NCBI GenBank assembly: GCA_963814645.1
Contig: CAWFDX010000001.1
Location: 806,001-870,000, forward strand
DNA length: 64,000 nt
Reading direction: 5' to 3'
Source: RYN-230 sp963814645
Lineage (GTDB): Bacteria; Actinomycetota; Actinomycetes; Streptosporangiales; Streptosporangiaceae
Shown here: positions 42,345 to 51,758 of the stretch, piece after piece
How the letters are laid out: each line of letters starts with the position of its first letter
Numbering within the stretch: position 1 is the stretch's first letter
Program-made: the position numbers and the translations under genes
The notes under the pieces: model-generated
Database searches by the model: none
What the model was told of the DNA's origin: nothing
Seen by the model: the letters and a program-made list of their open reading frames with translations, nothing else

Positions 42345-45300
42345 GTGGAGAGCTGCGCGCGGTGCGGCGCGTCTCTGGGGGCGGACGACCGATTCTGTGG
42401 GGATTGCGGCACGCCCCTGGTGGCATGCCCGGCGTGCGGCGAACCAGCCACCGCAGGCAAGCGCTTCTGCCGCGCCTGCGGCACCGCGTTGCCCGGGGTC
42501 CCGGCAGCGCTTCAGAGCACCGCGACCAGGCCAGCACCGGGCGCTCCGGCGCCGGCCGTCCCGCCGGGTCAGGACCGGGTGGCCGAGCGGCGGGTCTGTT
42601 CGGTGCTGTTCTGCGATGTGGTCGGGTTCACCCCGCTGTCCGAGTCGCGGGATCCAGAGGCGGTGCGTGAGCTACTGTCCCGGTACTTTGAGGTGGCCCG
42701 GACGGTCATCGGCCGGTATGGCGGGGTGGTGGAGAAGTTCATCGGGGACGCGGTGATGGCGGTGTGGGGGGCGCCGGTCGCCGCCGAAGGGGACACCGAA
42801 CGGGCCGTCCGGGCCGCGCTGGACCTGGTCACCTCGGTGGCGGAACTCGGCGCCGAGACGGGGGTGCCCGCTCTGGCCGTCCGGGCCGGCGTGGTCACCG
42901 GCGAGGTGGCGGTCACTCTCGGGGCGGTCGGCGAGGGCATGGTGGCCGGGGATGTGGTGAACACCGCAGCCCGGGTGCAGTCGGTGGCCGAGCCGGGTCA
43001 GGTGCTAGTGGACGCGGCCACGCAGCGGCTGGCGGTCGACGGGGTCGGGTTCGCCGCGGTGGGGGAGCACTCGCTCAAAGGTAAAGCCGAGCCAGTGCCG
43101 CTGTGGCGGGCGATCAGGGTGCTGTCCGGGGTGGGCGGCCTCAAGCGGCTGGACGGGCTGGAAGCACCGCTGATTGGCCGGGATGCCGAGCTGCGCACGG
43201 TCAAAGACCTGTTTCACGCCGCGGCCGAACGCCGGGTACCCCGGCTGGTGCTGGTGTCCGGGCCGGCCGGGGTGGGCAAGTCCCGGCTGGGCTGGGAGTT
43301 CGACAAGTATGCCGACGGCCTGGCGGAGTCGATGTGGTGGCACCGGGGACGGTGTCTGGCCTATGGCGACGGAGTGGCCTTCTGGGCGCTGGCCGAGATC
43401 GTCCGGCAGCGGCTCGGCATCGCCGAAGAAGACAGCGCCGAAACGGCCGCCCAGAAACTAGCGTCTGGCCTGGCGGAATACGTCCCCGATCCGGCGGAGC
43501 GGGGCTACATCGGCGCCCGGCTCGGCCGGCTGCTTGGCGTCAGCGGCGCAGGGGACAGCGGGGAGCCGTTGGCGCGGCAGGAGCTGTTCGCCGGGTGGCG
43601 GCTGTTCCTGGAACGCCTCGCCGCCGTCTACCCCGTAGTGCTGTTGATCGAGGACGCCCAGCACGCCGACGCGGGCCTGCTGGACTTCCTCGACTACCTC
43701 GTCGACTGGGCTCGTGACCTGCCCATCTACATCCTGGTATTCGCCCGGCCGGAACTCGGTACCGCCCGGCCGCGGTTCGGCGCCGGCCGCAACCGCATCA
43801 CGCTCACCCTGGACCCGCTGGACCCGGCGTCGATGGACCAGTTGGTCGACGCACTGGTCCCGGAGATGCCGCCGTCCGCCCGCCAGGCGGTGACCAGGCA
43901 GGCGCAGGGCATCCCGCTGTTCGCGGTGGAGACAGTGCGCGCGCTCATCGACCGGGACATCGTGCAGCCGGTGGAAGGGGTGTACCGGCTGGTCGGTAAC
44001 GTCGGCGAACTCGCCGTGCCGGACAGCCTGCACGCACTCCTCGCCGCCCGGCTCGATGCCCTGGACCCGCAGGTCCGGCGGCTGGTCACCGATGCCGCGG
44101 TACTGGGCGCCAGCTTCCCGGCCGAGGCGTTGATCGCAGTGTCCGGGCAGGACGAGTCCCAGGTGCGGGCCGCCCTGGACGAACTGGTGCGCCGGGAGGT
44201 GCTCACCGTCTCCGCGGAACCGCGTTCCCCGGAACGGGGTAGCTACCAGTTCGCCCAGGAGATGCTCCGGCAGGTGGCCTACGACACCCTGTCCCGGCGG
44301 GACCGCAAGGGCCGCCACCTCGCGGTGGCTGGACATCTGCGGGCCGCCTTTCCCGGGGACGGTGAAGAAGTAATCGATGTCATCGCCCGGCACTACCTGG
44401 ACGCGCTCAACGCCATGCCGGACGATCCGGATACCGCCGAGATCCGCGGTCAGGCCATCGCCGCGCTGATCCGTGCCGCGGAACGGGCCGAGCGCACCGG
44501 TGCTCCCGACCTGGCTAGCACGAGCTACGCCGGTGCCGCCGGGTTGACCTCAGCCGGGGCCGTGGGCAGGTTGGAAGCGGTGGGCGGGCCGTCCGCAGGG
44601 ATAACGCTGGGCGACTCGTCCGCAGGGGTGCTGTGGGAGCGGGCTGCGCAGGCCGCCCTCATGGCTGGGCACTACCCGCCAGCCATCGAGCAGGCGGGCC
44701 AGGCCCGGGACTGGTACCTGGAGCGCGGCGAGACCCGGGCGGCCGCCAGGACGCAGGCCATCGCGGGTGAAGCACTGCAGTTCTGGGGCCGTCTGGCCGA
44801 GGCACGTGACCAGCTCAGCTCCGCCGTGGATGTCCTCCGCGCGGATCCGGACACCGACACCGTCCATGCCCTGGGGCAGCTCGCTATCGTCGAGGTGTTC
44901 GCCGGCCTGCCTGATGCGGACCGGCTCAGCACCGAAGCACTGACGCTCGGCCAGGCGCTCGGCGTCGGCCCTCGCCAGCTCAGCGGTCTGCTCCTCACCC
45001 GCGGCATCTACCTGGACTTGGCTGAGCGGCGTCCAGAGGCGATCGCCTACCTTCAGGAAAGCGCGCGGCTCGCCGCGAAGATCGGCGAGAACTTCCTCGT
45101 GGGCCGGGCGTTGCTGAACCTGGCTGACGCGCTGAGCGCCACCGACGCGGGAGCAGCCCAGGAGGCGGCTGGCGCCGCCGTTGAGCGCCTGCGCCGGACC
45201 GGTGCCCGAGATTACCTTGCGTTCGCCATCGCGAACCTGGTCCAGGCACTGTTGGCCCTCGGGGACTGGGACGCGGCCGAGCAGGAGCTCGGCCAGGCAA

Positions 45301-45965
45301 TCGAGTCGGACGTATCGGCCGACATCGTGTCCTGTCACATTGCCTGGCTGGCGGCGCTGCGCGGCGATGCCGCCACCGCTGAGTCCCAGATGGCAGGCCT
45401 AGGAGACATGCGGGTCAGCGAAAACTCCCAGGACAAGGTCACGCTGCTGCTATTGCGCGCCTTGAGCGCCGCGGCCCGCCGCCAGCCGGAGAACGCGCTC
45501 CGCCACGCCCGGGCCATGCTCGATCATGTGCCCGACGTTGGGATCAGCCACGAATGCGTCCGGTGGGGCTGGCCGCTGGCCGCAAGGGCCGCCCATGAGC
45601 TGGCTGACACGGCCGCGATCGATGATCTGGTGGCACTGCTCGACGGCTACCCACCTGGCTACCTCGCCCCCATGTTGCTGGCCGAGCGCGACCTTGTGCG
45701 GGCTCGCCGCAGCGCAGGTGGCGGCCACGACGACGCCGCGGCCGCCTTCGCCGCCGCGATCAGTGGCCTCCGCGAGATGAGCATCCCGTATCACCTCGCG
45801 CACGGCCTGCTCGACTACGCCGAGTACCTGGCCGGCCAGGGCGACGCAGAGGCCGCCGGGCAGGCCACTGCGGAGGCCCGCGGCATCGCCGAGCGGCTGG
45901 GCTGCCAGCCGCTGCTGAATCGTGCGGCCGCGATTACGGCCGCCCCATCGCGGCAACGAGCCTGA
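42345..45965 (+). CDS. Double zinc-ribbon / class III cyclase / AAA / TPR protein (copy 2)
   Basis: A 1206-residue signalling protein. Two zinc ribbons (CARCGASLGADDRFCGDCG and CPACGEPATAGKRFCRACG) occupy 1-47. The class III cyclase domain (~80-265) has metal Asp91 in VLFCDVVGFTPLS, the second Asp in VEKFIGDAVMAVWG, and Asn/Arg in GDVVNTAARVQS. A STAND/AAA domain follows with Walker A SGPAGVGKSRLG near 302 and Walker B VVLLIEDAQHADAG near 430. A TPR-like helical half covers ~680-1190. The position that selects adenine in classical cyclases reads Met-Val before GD, so nucleotide preference is uncertain. GTG 42345 starts it in the motif TTGCCTGGTGGA, which is shared with copy 3. The stop touches the start of the transporter gene. 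Confidence 0.92.
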   Translation: MESCARCGASLGADDRFCGDCGTPLVACPACGEPATAGKRFCRACGTALPGVPAALQSTATRPAPGAPAPAVPPGQDRVAERRVCSVLFCDVVGFTPLSESRDPEAVRELLSRYFEVARTVIGRYGGVVEKFIGDAVMAVWGAPVAAEGDTERAVRAALDLVTSVAELGAETGVPALAVRAGVVTGEVAVTLGAVGEGMVAGDVVNTAARVQSVAEPGQVLVDAATQRLAVDGVGFAAVGEHSLKGKAEPVPLWRAIRVLSGVGGLKRLDGLEAPLIGRDAELRTVKDLFHAAAERRVPRLVLVSGPAGVGKSRLGWEFDKYADGLAESMWWHRGRCLAYGDGVAFWALAEIVRQRLGIAEEDSAETAAQKLASGLAEYVPDPAERGYIGARLGRLLGVSGAGDSGEPLARQELFAGWRLFLERLAAVYPVVLLIEDAQHADAGLLDFLDYLVDWARDLPIYILVFARPELGTARPRFGAGRNRITLTLDPLDPASMDQLVDALVPEMPPSARQAVTRQAQGIPLFAVETVRALIDRDIVQPVEGVYRLVGNVGELAVPDSLHALLAARLDALDPQVRRLVTDAAVLGASFPAEALIAVSGQDESQVRAALDELVRREVLTVSAEPRSPERGSYQFAQEMLRQVAYDTLSRRDRKGRHLAVAGHLRAAFPGDGEEVIDVIARHYLDALNAMPDDPDTAEIRGQAIAALIRAAERAERTGAPDLASTSYAGAAGLTSAGAVGRLEAVGGPSAGITLGDSSAGVLWERAAQAALMAGHYPPAIEQAGQARDWYLERGETRAAARTQAIAGEALQFWGRLAEARDQLSSAVDVLRADPDTDTVHALGQLAIVEVFAGLPDADRLSTEALTLGQALGVGPRQLSGLLLTRGIYLDLAERRPEAIAYLQESARLAAKIGENFLVGRALLNLADALSATDAGAAQEAAGAAVERLRRTGARDYLAFAIANLVQALLALGDWDAAEQELGQAIESDVSADIVSCHIAWLAALRGDAATAESQMAGLGDMRVSENSQDKVTLLLLRALSAAARRQPENALRHARAMLDHVPDVGISHECVRWGWPLAARAAHELADTAAIDDLVALLDGYPPGYLAPMLLAERDLVRARRSAGGGHDDAAAAFAAAISGLREMSIPYHLAHGLLDYAEYLAGQGDAEAAGQATAEARGIAERLGCQPLLNRAAAITAAPSRQRA

Positions 45966-47618
45966 ATGGCGGCGGGGGGCCGGTACCGCGACGCGCTGCG
46001 CCACCGCGACCTGCGGTTGCTCATCGCCTCATTCCTCGTCAACCAGGTGGGCAGCTGGTCCTACCTGGTGGTGATCGCGGTGTACGTCTTTGACCGCACC
46101 CACTCCACCCAGTGGCTGGCGGCGCTGGGGGTCTGCCGGTGGGCGCCCGGCCTGTTGCTGGCCAGCTACGGTGGCGTGCTGGCCGACCGCTACGAGCGGA
46201 TCACCGTGCTGATCGTCTCGTCGCTGGCCAGCGCGGTACTGATGACCGGAATGGCGGTCGTGGTGGCGGCTGACGCTCCAGTCGGGCTGGTGCTCGCGCT
46301 CTCCGCCCTCGCCTCGGTGGCGGTGACGCCCTACCAGCCGGCCGCGGGCGCGCTCACCCCCGACGTGGTCGGCGAGCGGGACCTGGCTGCGGCCAACTCC
46401 ATCTTCTCGGCGCTGGAAAACCTGGTCGTGGTGATCGGGCCGGGCATCGGCGGCCTGCTGCTGCTCACCGGCCGCCCAGTCATCGGCGTCGCCATCAACG
46501 CGGCCAGCTTCGCCGTGGCGGCCGCGATCACCGGCCGGCTGCGGGTCCGCTCCCGCGGCGGCGGGGCGGCCGAGGGCAGCACCCTCCAGCAGTTGGCCGC
46601 CGGGTTCAAGGCCCTGGCCGCGCGGCCAGTGGCGGTGGCCATCATCTCGTTCGCCGCGCTCGACTCCGCCGTCTACGGGGCGAGCACCGTGCTGTACGTC
46701 CCGCTGTCGATCCGGCTGGGCACCGGCACCGACGGCTACGGTTACCTGCTGGCCGCCAGCGCTCTCGGCGGCGTTCTCGGTGCCGGCCTGGCCAACCGGC
46801 TGAGCGGCACCGGCCGCCTGGCCCCGGTCATCATGGGCAGCATCTGCCTGCAGGCCCTGCCGTTCCTGGTCACCATCCCGGTCCGCTCGGCCGCGCTGGC
46901 CGCTGTCCTGCAGGCCATCTCCGGCGTCGGGATGATCATCGTGGACGTGCTGGCCCTCACCAGCCTGCAGCGCGACCTGCCGGGCAGCGTGCTCAGCCGG
47001 GTTCTCGGCATCTTCGACACGCTGGTGCTGGGCGGCATCCTGCTGGCCAGCGTGGCCACCGGCATCCTGCTCGCCCACACCAGCATCGTGGTCGCGCTGG
47101 TCGTGGTGGGCGCCGGGGTCCCGGTCATCGCACTGCTCGGGCTGCCCGCGCTGCTCCGGGCCGACCGCACCTCGGCCCGGGTCGCCGCCCGGCTGCGGCC
47201 CCGGGTCAGCCTGCTGTCCAGGCTTGACCTGCTGACTGACGCGGACCGGGCCACCCTGGAGCGGCTGGCCGCGGTGGCCGAGGAGGTCGAGGTGCCCGCG
47301 GGCGGCATAGTGATCCGCCAGGGTGAGCCGGCCGATGCGCTGTGGGTCCTGCTCCGCGGCGAACTGGCGGTGTGTATCACCGCTGCTGGCTCCGCGCCGC
47401 GCGAACTCGCCCCGGTGACCGCGCCCGGCTACGTCGGCGAAGTCGGCCTGCTCAAGGGCATCCCTCGCACGGCCACCGTGCGGGCCAGCCAGGACAGTAC
47501 GCTGCTGCGGATCGGCGGCGCGGACTTCCTGGCTGCCATGGAGGCCGGCCGCAGCCCGTCGCTGCTCGCGGTGGCCGGCGCCCGGCTGGCCCGCGCTCCC
47601 GGGCCACAGCCGGCCTAG
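45966..47618 (+). CDS. MFS transporter fused to a cyclic-nucleotide-binding domain
   Basis: A 550-residue protein. Residues ~1-405 are a 12-helix MFS transporter of the enterobactin-exporter/DHA3-like type (RHRDLRLLIASFLVNQVGSW, LASYGGVLADRYERI, DVVGERDLAAANSIFSALEN). Residues ~420-540 are a cNMP-binding domain (VEVPAGGIVIRQGEPADALW, GYVGEVGLLKGIPRTATVRA), with the Glu of GEVGL and Arg-x-Ala/Thr-x-x matching the phosphate-binding cassette. ATG 45966 directly follows the cyclase stop (TGAATG), so cyclase and transporter are made together. The fusion predicts gating of export by the nucleotide made by the flanking cyclases. Confidence 0.92.
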   Translation: MAAGGRYRDALRHRDLRLLIASFLVNQVGSWSYLVVIAVYVFDRTHSTQWLAALGVCRWAPGLLLASYGGVLADRYERITVLIVSSLASAVLMTGMAVVVAADAPVGLVLALSALASVAVTPYQPAAGALTPDVVGERDLAAANSIFSALENLVVVIGPGIGGLLLLTGRPVIGVAINAASFAVAAAITGRLRVRSRGGGAAEGSTLQQLAAGFKALAARPVAVAIISFAALDSAVYGASTVLYVPLSIRLGTGTDGYGYLLAASALGGVLGAGLANRLSGTGRLAPVIMGSICLQALPFLVTIPVRSAALAAVLQAISGVGMIIVDVLALTSLQRDLPGSVLSRVLGIFDTLVLGGILLASVATGILLAHTSIVVALVVVGAGVPVIALLGLPALLRADRTSARVAARLRPRVSLLSRLDLLTDADRATLERLAAVAEEVEVPAGGIVIRQGEPADALWVLLRGELAVCITAAGSAPRELAPVTAPGYVGEVGLLKGIPRTATVRASQDSTLLRIGGADFLAAMEAGRSPSLLAVAGARLARAPGPQPA

Positions 47619-47658
47619 GTCTTGTCAGCGATAGCCGGGTTCTGCGTAAAGTTGCCTG

Positions 47659-50600
47659 GTGGAAACGTGCGCGCGGTGTGGTGCGCCGCTGGGGGTGGGC
47701 GACCGGTTCTGCGGGGATTGCGGCGCTCCCCTGCTGGCCTGCCCGGCCTGTGGGGAGTCGGCCACGCCAGGCAAGCGGTTCTGCCGGGGCTGCGGTGCGC
47801 AGTTGCCTGCCGCTGGGGCCGCCCCGCCGGATTCGCCGGACGCGGTGCGAATCACTCCGCCGCCTGCGGGTTCCACCGCGGCGGCGGCTACGCCGACCCG
47901 CGGGCCGGTGGCCGAGCGCCGGGTCTGCTCGGTGCTGTTCTGCGACGTGGTCGGATTTACCCCGCTGTCCGAGGCGCGGGACCCAGAGGCTGTGCGCGAA
48001 CTGCTGTCCCAGTACTTCGGGGTGGCCCGGACCGTGATCAGCCGGTACGGCGGGGTGGTCGAGAAGTTCATTGGCGACGCCGTGATGGCCGTATGGGGTA
48101 CCCCGGTGGCGGCGGAGGGGGATCCGGAGCGGGCCGTGCGGGCCGGTCTCGACCTGGTCGCAGCGGTGGCAGAACTGGGTGCGGAGGCGGGCGTGCCCGG
48201 CCTGGCCGCCCGGGCCGGGGTGGTGACCGGCGAGGTCGCGGTAACCCTCGGGGCGGTCGGCGAGGGCATGGTGGCCGGCGACGCGGTGAACACCGCCGCC
48301 CGGGTGCAGTCGGTGGCTGAGCCCGGCTCAGTGCTGGCCGACGGGCCGACCCAGCGGCTGGCCGACAGCGCGATCGGGTTCGCTGAGGCCGGATCGCACC
48401 GGCTGAAAGGGAAGGCGGAGCCACAGCGGCTGTGGCGGGCCACCCGGGTGCTGTCCGGGGTAGGCGGCTCCCAGCGGATCGACGGGCTGGAGGGGCCGCT
48501 GGTCGGGCGGAATGCGGAGCTGCGCACGGTCAAGGAGCTGTTCCACGCGGCGGCGGAACGCCGGGTCCCGCGGCTGGTGCTGGTCTCCGGCCCCGCCGGG
48601 ATCGGCAAGTCCCGGCTGGGCTGGGAGTTTGAGAAGTACGCCGACGGCCTGGCCGAGTCGGTGTGGTGGCACCGCGGCCGGTGCCTGTCCTACGGGGACG
48701 GGGTGGCATTCTGGGCGCTGGCCGAAATCGTCCGGCAGCGGCTGGGCATCGCGGAGGAGGACCCGGTCGGCGCGGCGGCCGCCAAACTGTCCGAGGGAGT
48801 AGACCGGTTCGTCCCGGACTCGGCCGAACGGGAGTATGTCGCGGTACGGCTGGGCCGCCTGCTCGGCGTCCCCGCCGCCGGCGACAACGGCGGGCCGCTG
48901 GCCCGCGAAGAGCTGTTCGCGGGGTGGCGGCTGTTCTTCGAGCGGCTCGCTGCGCAGGCGCCGGTGGTGCTACTGGTCGAGGACGCCCAGTACGCGGACT
49001 CTGGCCTGCTCGACTTCCTGGACCATCTCGTCGACTGGGGCCGCGATCTGCCGGTCTATGTGCTCGTGCTGGCCCGTCCCGAACTCAGCCAGGCCCGGCT
49101 GGGGTTCGGCAGCGGGCGGAACCGGATCACGCTGACCCTGGACCCGCTCGACCCGGCATCCATGGATCAGCTCGTGGATGCGCTGGTGCCGGCCATGCCG
49201 CCGCGGGCGCGGTCCGCGGTTACCGGGCAGGCGCAGGGTGTGCCGTTGTTCGCCGTGGAGACGGTCCGGGCGCTGATCGACCGGGACATCGTCCAGCCTT
49301 TCGAGGGGGCGTACCGGCTGGTCGGCGACGTCGGTGAACTGGCTGTGCCGGACAGCCTGCACGCGCTGCTCGCGGCCCGGCTCGATGCCCTGGATCCGGA
49401 CGTGCGGCGGCTGGTGACCTACGCCGCGGTCTTGGGCAGCACCTTCCCCTCGGACGCGCTGGTAGCCGTATCCGGCCGGGACCAAGCCGCTGTCCAGGCC
49501 GCCCTGGCTGAGCTGGTGCGCCGTGAGGTATTCAGCGTCTCCGCCGATCCGCTGTCACCCGAGCTGGGCAATTACCGGTTTGCCCAGGAGATGTTGCGCC
49601 AGGTCGCCTACGACACGCTGTCCCGCCGGGACCGCAAGACCCGCCACCTCCGGGTGGCCGCGCACCTGCGCGCCGCGTTCGCCGGCGATGGCGAAGAAGT
49701 CACCGAGGTCATCGCCCGGCACTACCTGGACGCGCTGAACGCCATGCCGGACGACCCGGATACCGGCGAGATCCGCGGCGAGGCGATCACCGCGCTGATC
49801 CGGGCCGCGGAGCGCGCCGAGCGCACCGGCGCTCCCGACCTGGCCAGCTCCAGTTACGCCCGGGCCGCCGAACTAGCCTCGGCTCCGGCCGAGGGCGAGC
49901 CGAACGCCGGCGCCGGGCAGCCCGCCGTCGGTGAGCTCTGGGAACGTGCCGCGCTAGCCGCCGTCACCGCCGGTGACCCATCGGCCGCGGGTGACTACGC
50001 AGGCCGTGCCCGTGAGTACCACCTGCACCGTGACGAGGCCCGCCCGGCCGCCCGGGCCCAGGCCATCGCCGGCGCGGCGCTGCGCCTTCGCGGCCGCTTC
50101 GCCGAGGCGCATGAGCAGCTCGTCTCGGCCCTGGATGTGCTGCGCACCAACCCGGACACCGACACCGTGCGGGCCCTGCAGGAACTGGCTACCGCAGAAG
50201 TGTTCGCCGGCGCAGCCGATGCTGACCGGCTGTCTACCGAGGCGCTCGTGCTGGGCCAGGACCTGGATGTCGGCCCCGGGCGGCTAAGCGGCCTGTTCGT
50301 GGTCCGTGCGATCTACCTTGGCACCGTGCAGCGCCGCCCAGAGGCCGCCGCCTACCTGCGCGAAGCCGCCCGGCTGGCCAACCAGGCGGGCGACGGCGTC
50401 GGCCTGGGCCGGGCGCTGGTGAACCTATCGGACATCGAGGCGGTCAGTAGTCCCCGGGCCGCCACGGAGACGGCCCGGGCCGCCGTCGGGCACCTCCGCC
50501 GGACCGGGGCCCGGGACTTCCTGGCGTTTGCGATCATGAATCTGGTCCAGTCCCAGCTGCTGCTCGGCGAGTGGGACGCCGCCACGGCAGAACTCACTGA

Positions 50601-51276
50601 GGCGATGGACTCCGACGGGCTGGCGGATCACGAAGAACTGGCCTGCTTCCAGGGCTGGCTCACGGCACTGCGCGGCGATGCGGTCACCGCCGAGGCCATG
50701 CTGGCCGGCCTGCCGCGCATGCGGGACACCGAAGATCCACAGGATCTGGCCACGGTCAGCCTGGTGGAGGCCCTCACCGCAGCCGCCCGCCGGGACCCAG
50801 CCAGCACGCTCCGCCACGGCCAGAGGAGTCTTGGTCATGCCGATGCCATCGGGATCAGCCACGAGTGCGCCCGGTGGGCCTGGCCGCTGGCGGCCCGCGC
50901 CGCCCACGAGCTAGCTGACACCGCCGCCATCGGCGAGCTGCTCAGCCTGCTCGACAACAGCCAGCCCGGGCACGTCGTCCCGATGCTCCGAGCCGAGCGC
51001 GCCCTGGTCCGGGCCCGGCTGGCCGCACAGGAGGATGGCCCGGCCGGCGTGCCCAGCTTCGCCGAGGCTGTTCGCCGGCTGCGCGAAGCGAGTACCCCTT
51101 ACCACCTGGCCCATGGCCTGCTCGACCAGGCCCAGCACCTGATCCGGCAGGGCGACCCGGAAGCCGCCGCAACCGCGGTCGAGGAGGCCCGCAGCACCGC
51201 CACCCGGCTGCGCTGCCAGCCGCTGCTCGACCGGGTTGCCGAGATAACGGCCGCGGAGCCGCGGATACCCGCCTGA
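47659..51276 (+). CDS. Double zinc-ribbon / class III cyclase / AAA / TPR protein (copy 3)
   Basis: A 1205-residue paralogue of the protein 1.7 kb upstream, co-linear over its whole length and nearly the same size. The ribbons are CARCGAPLGVGDRFCGDCG and CPACGESATPGKRFCRGCG. Cyclase motifs are VLFCDVVGFTPLS, VEKFIGDAVMAVWG and GDAVNTAARVQS. Walker A is SGPAGIGKSRLG and Walker B VVLLVEDAQYADSG. The TPR-like half diverges most, as expected if it senses different partners. Even the leader TTGCCTGGTGGAAA is retained. The gene is 40 bp after the MFS-cNMP gene, so all three may be one transcript. Confidence 0.92.
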   Translation: METCARCGAPLGVGDRFCGDCGAPLLACPACGESATPGKRFCRGCGAQLPAAGAAPPDSPDAVRITPPPAGSTAAAATPTRGPVAERRVCSVLFCDVVGFTPLSEARDPEAVRELLSQYFGVARTVISRYGGVVEKFIGDAVMAVWGTPVAAEGDPERAVRAGLDLVAAVAELGAEAGVPGLAARAGVVTGEVAVTLGAVGEGMVAGDAVNTAARVQSVAEPGSVLADGPTQRLADSAIGFAEAGSHRLKGKAEPQRLWRATRVLSGVGGSQRIDGLEGPLVGRNAELRTVKELFHAAAERRVPRLVLVSGPAGIGKSRLGWEFEKYADGLAESVWWHRGRCLSYGDGVAFWALAEIVRQRLGIAEEDPVGAAAAKLSEGVDRFVPDSAEREYVAVRLGRLLGVPAAGDNGGPLAREELFAGWRLFFERLAAQAPVVLLVEDAQYADSGLLDFLDHLVDWGRDLPVYVLVLARPELSQARLGFGSGRNRITLTLDPLDPASMDQLVDALVPAMPPRARSAVTGQAQGVPLFAVETVRALIDRDIVQPFEGAYRLVGDVGELAVPDSLHALLAARLDALDPDVRRLVTYAAVLGSTFPSDALVAVSGRDQAAVQAALAELVRREVFSVSADPLSPELGNYRFAQEMLRQVAYDTLSRRDRKTRHLRVAAHLRAAFAGDGEEVTEVIARHYLDALNAMPDDPDTGEIRGEAITALIRAAERAERTGAPDLASSSYARAAELASAPAEGEPNAGAGQPAVGELWERAALAAVTAGDPSAAGDYAGRAREYHLHRDEARPAARAQAIAGAALRLRGRFAEAHEQLVSALDVLRTNPDTDTVRALQELATAEVFAGAADADRLSTEALVLGQDLDVGPGRLSGLFVVRAIYLGTVQRRPEAAAYLREAARLANQAGDGVGLGRALVNLSDIEAVSSPRAATETARAAVGHLRRTGARDFLAFAIMNLVQSQLLLGEWDAATAELTEAMDSDGLADHEELACFQGWLTALRGDAVTAEAMLAGLPRMRDTEDPQDLATVSLVEALTAAARRDPASTLRHGQRSLGHADAIGISHECARWAWPLAARAAHELADTAAIGELLSLLDNSQPGHVVPMLRAERALVRARLAAQEDGPAGVPSFAEAVRRLREASTPYHLAHGLLDQAQHLIRQGDPEAAATAVEEARSTATRLRCQPLLDRVAEITAAEPRIPA

Positions 51277-51308
51277 GGGTACTGGCGTTCAGCATGATGG
51301 GTGTGGGG

Positions 51309-51719
51309 TTAGCGGGCCTCGGCCTCGCGGACCCGCTGCACCATCATCTCGAGCAGGACCCAGGCGGTCTCCGGATGCTGCAGCGCGAACGGGCGGAACA
51401 CCCACGCGGTGAACAGCAGGCAGCGCAGCTCGGTCTCGGCAGTGATCGTCGCCGAGCGGTATGAGTGGTCGATCAGCGCCATCTCGCCGAAGTAGTCACC
51501 GGGGCCGAGGGTGCGGGCGGGCCGTCCGTGCACGCTGACCGAGGCCTGGCCGGACACGATCACCCCGAACGTCGTCGCTCCGCCTTCCGCTTCGGCGGTC
51601 AGCACCGCCCCGGCCGGGAACGTCCGGTCGTGCGCGTTGCGCGCCAGATCGGCCAGTTCCTTCTTGGACAGCATGGAGAACAGCGGAACCTTGGCGAGAA
51701 CCTCTTCGGGCGTCGACAT
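51309..51719 (-). CDS. Stand-alone cyclic-nucleotide-binding domain protein
   Basis: A 136-residue single-domain protein: LAKVPLFSMLSKKELADLAR, FPAGAVLTAEAEGGATTFGV, LGPGDYFGEMALIDHSYRSA (phosphate-binding cassette with GEMAL and RSA), TAWVFRPFALQHPETAWVLL. It has no DNA-binding or enzymatic output, so it would act by protein contact. It is convergent with cyclase copy 3, 32 bp apart, and 39 bp downstream of zwf on the same strand. It could report nucleotide levels to glucose-6-phosphate dehydrogenase or to the island. Confidence 0.9.
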   Translation of the reverse strand: MSTPEEVLAKVPLFSMLSKKELADLARNAHDRTFPAGAVLTAEAEGGATTFGVIVSGQASVSVHGRPARTLGPGDYFGEMALIDHSYRSATITAETELRCLLFTAWVFRPFALQHPETAWVLLEMMVQRVREAEAR

Positions 51720-51758
51720 GGCCCTGATGTTAGCCCGAATTTGCTGCGGATAACCTGT

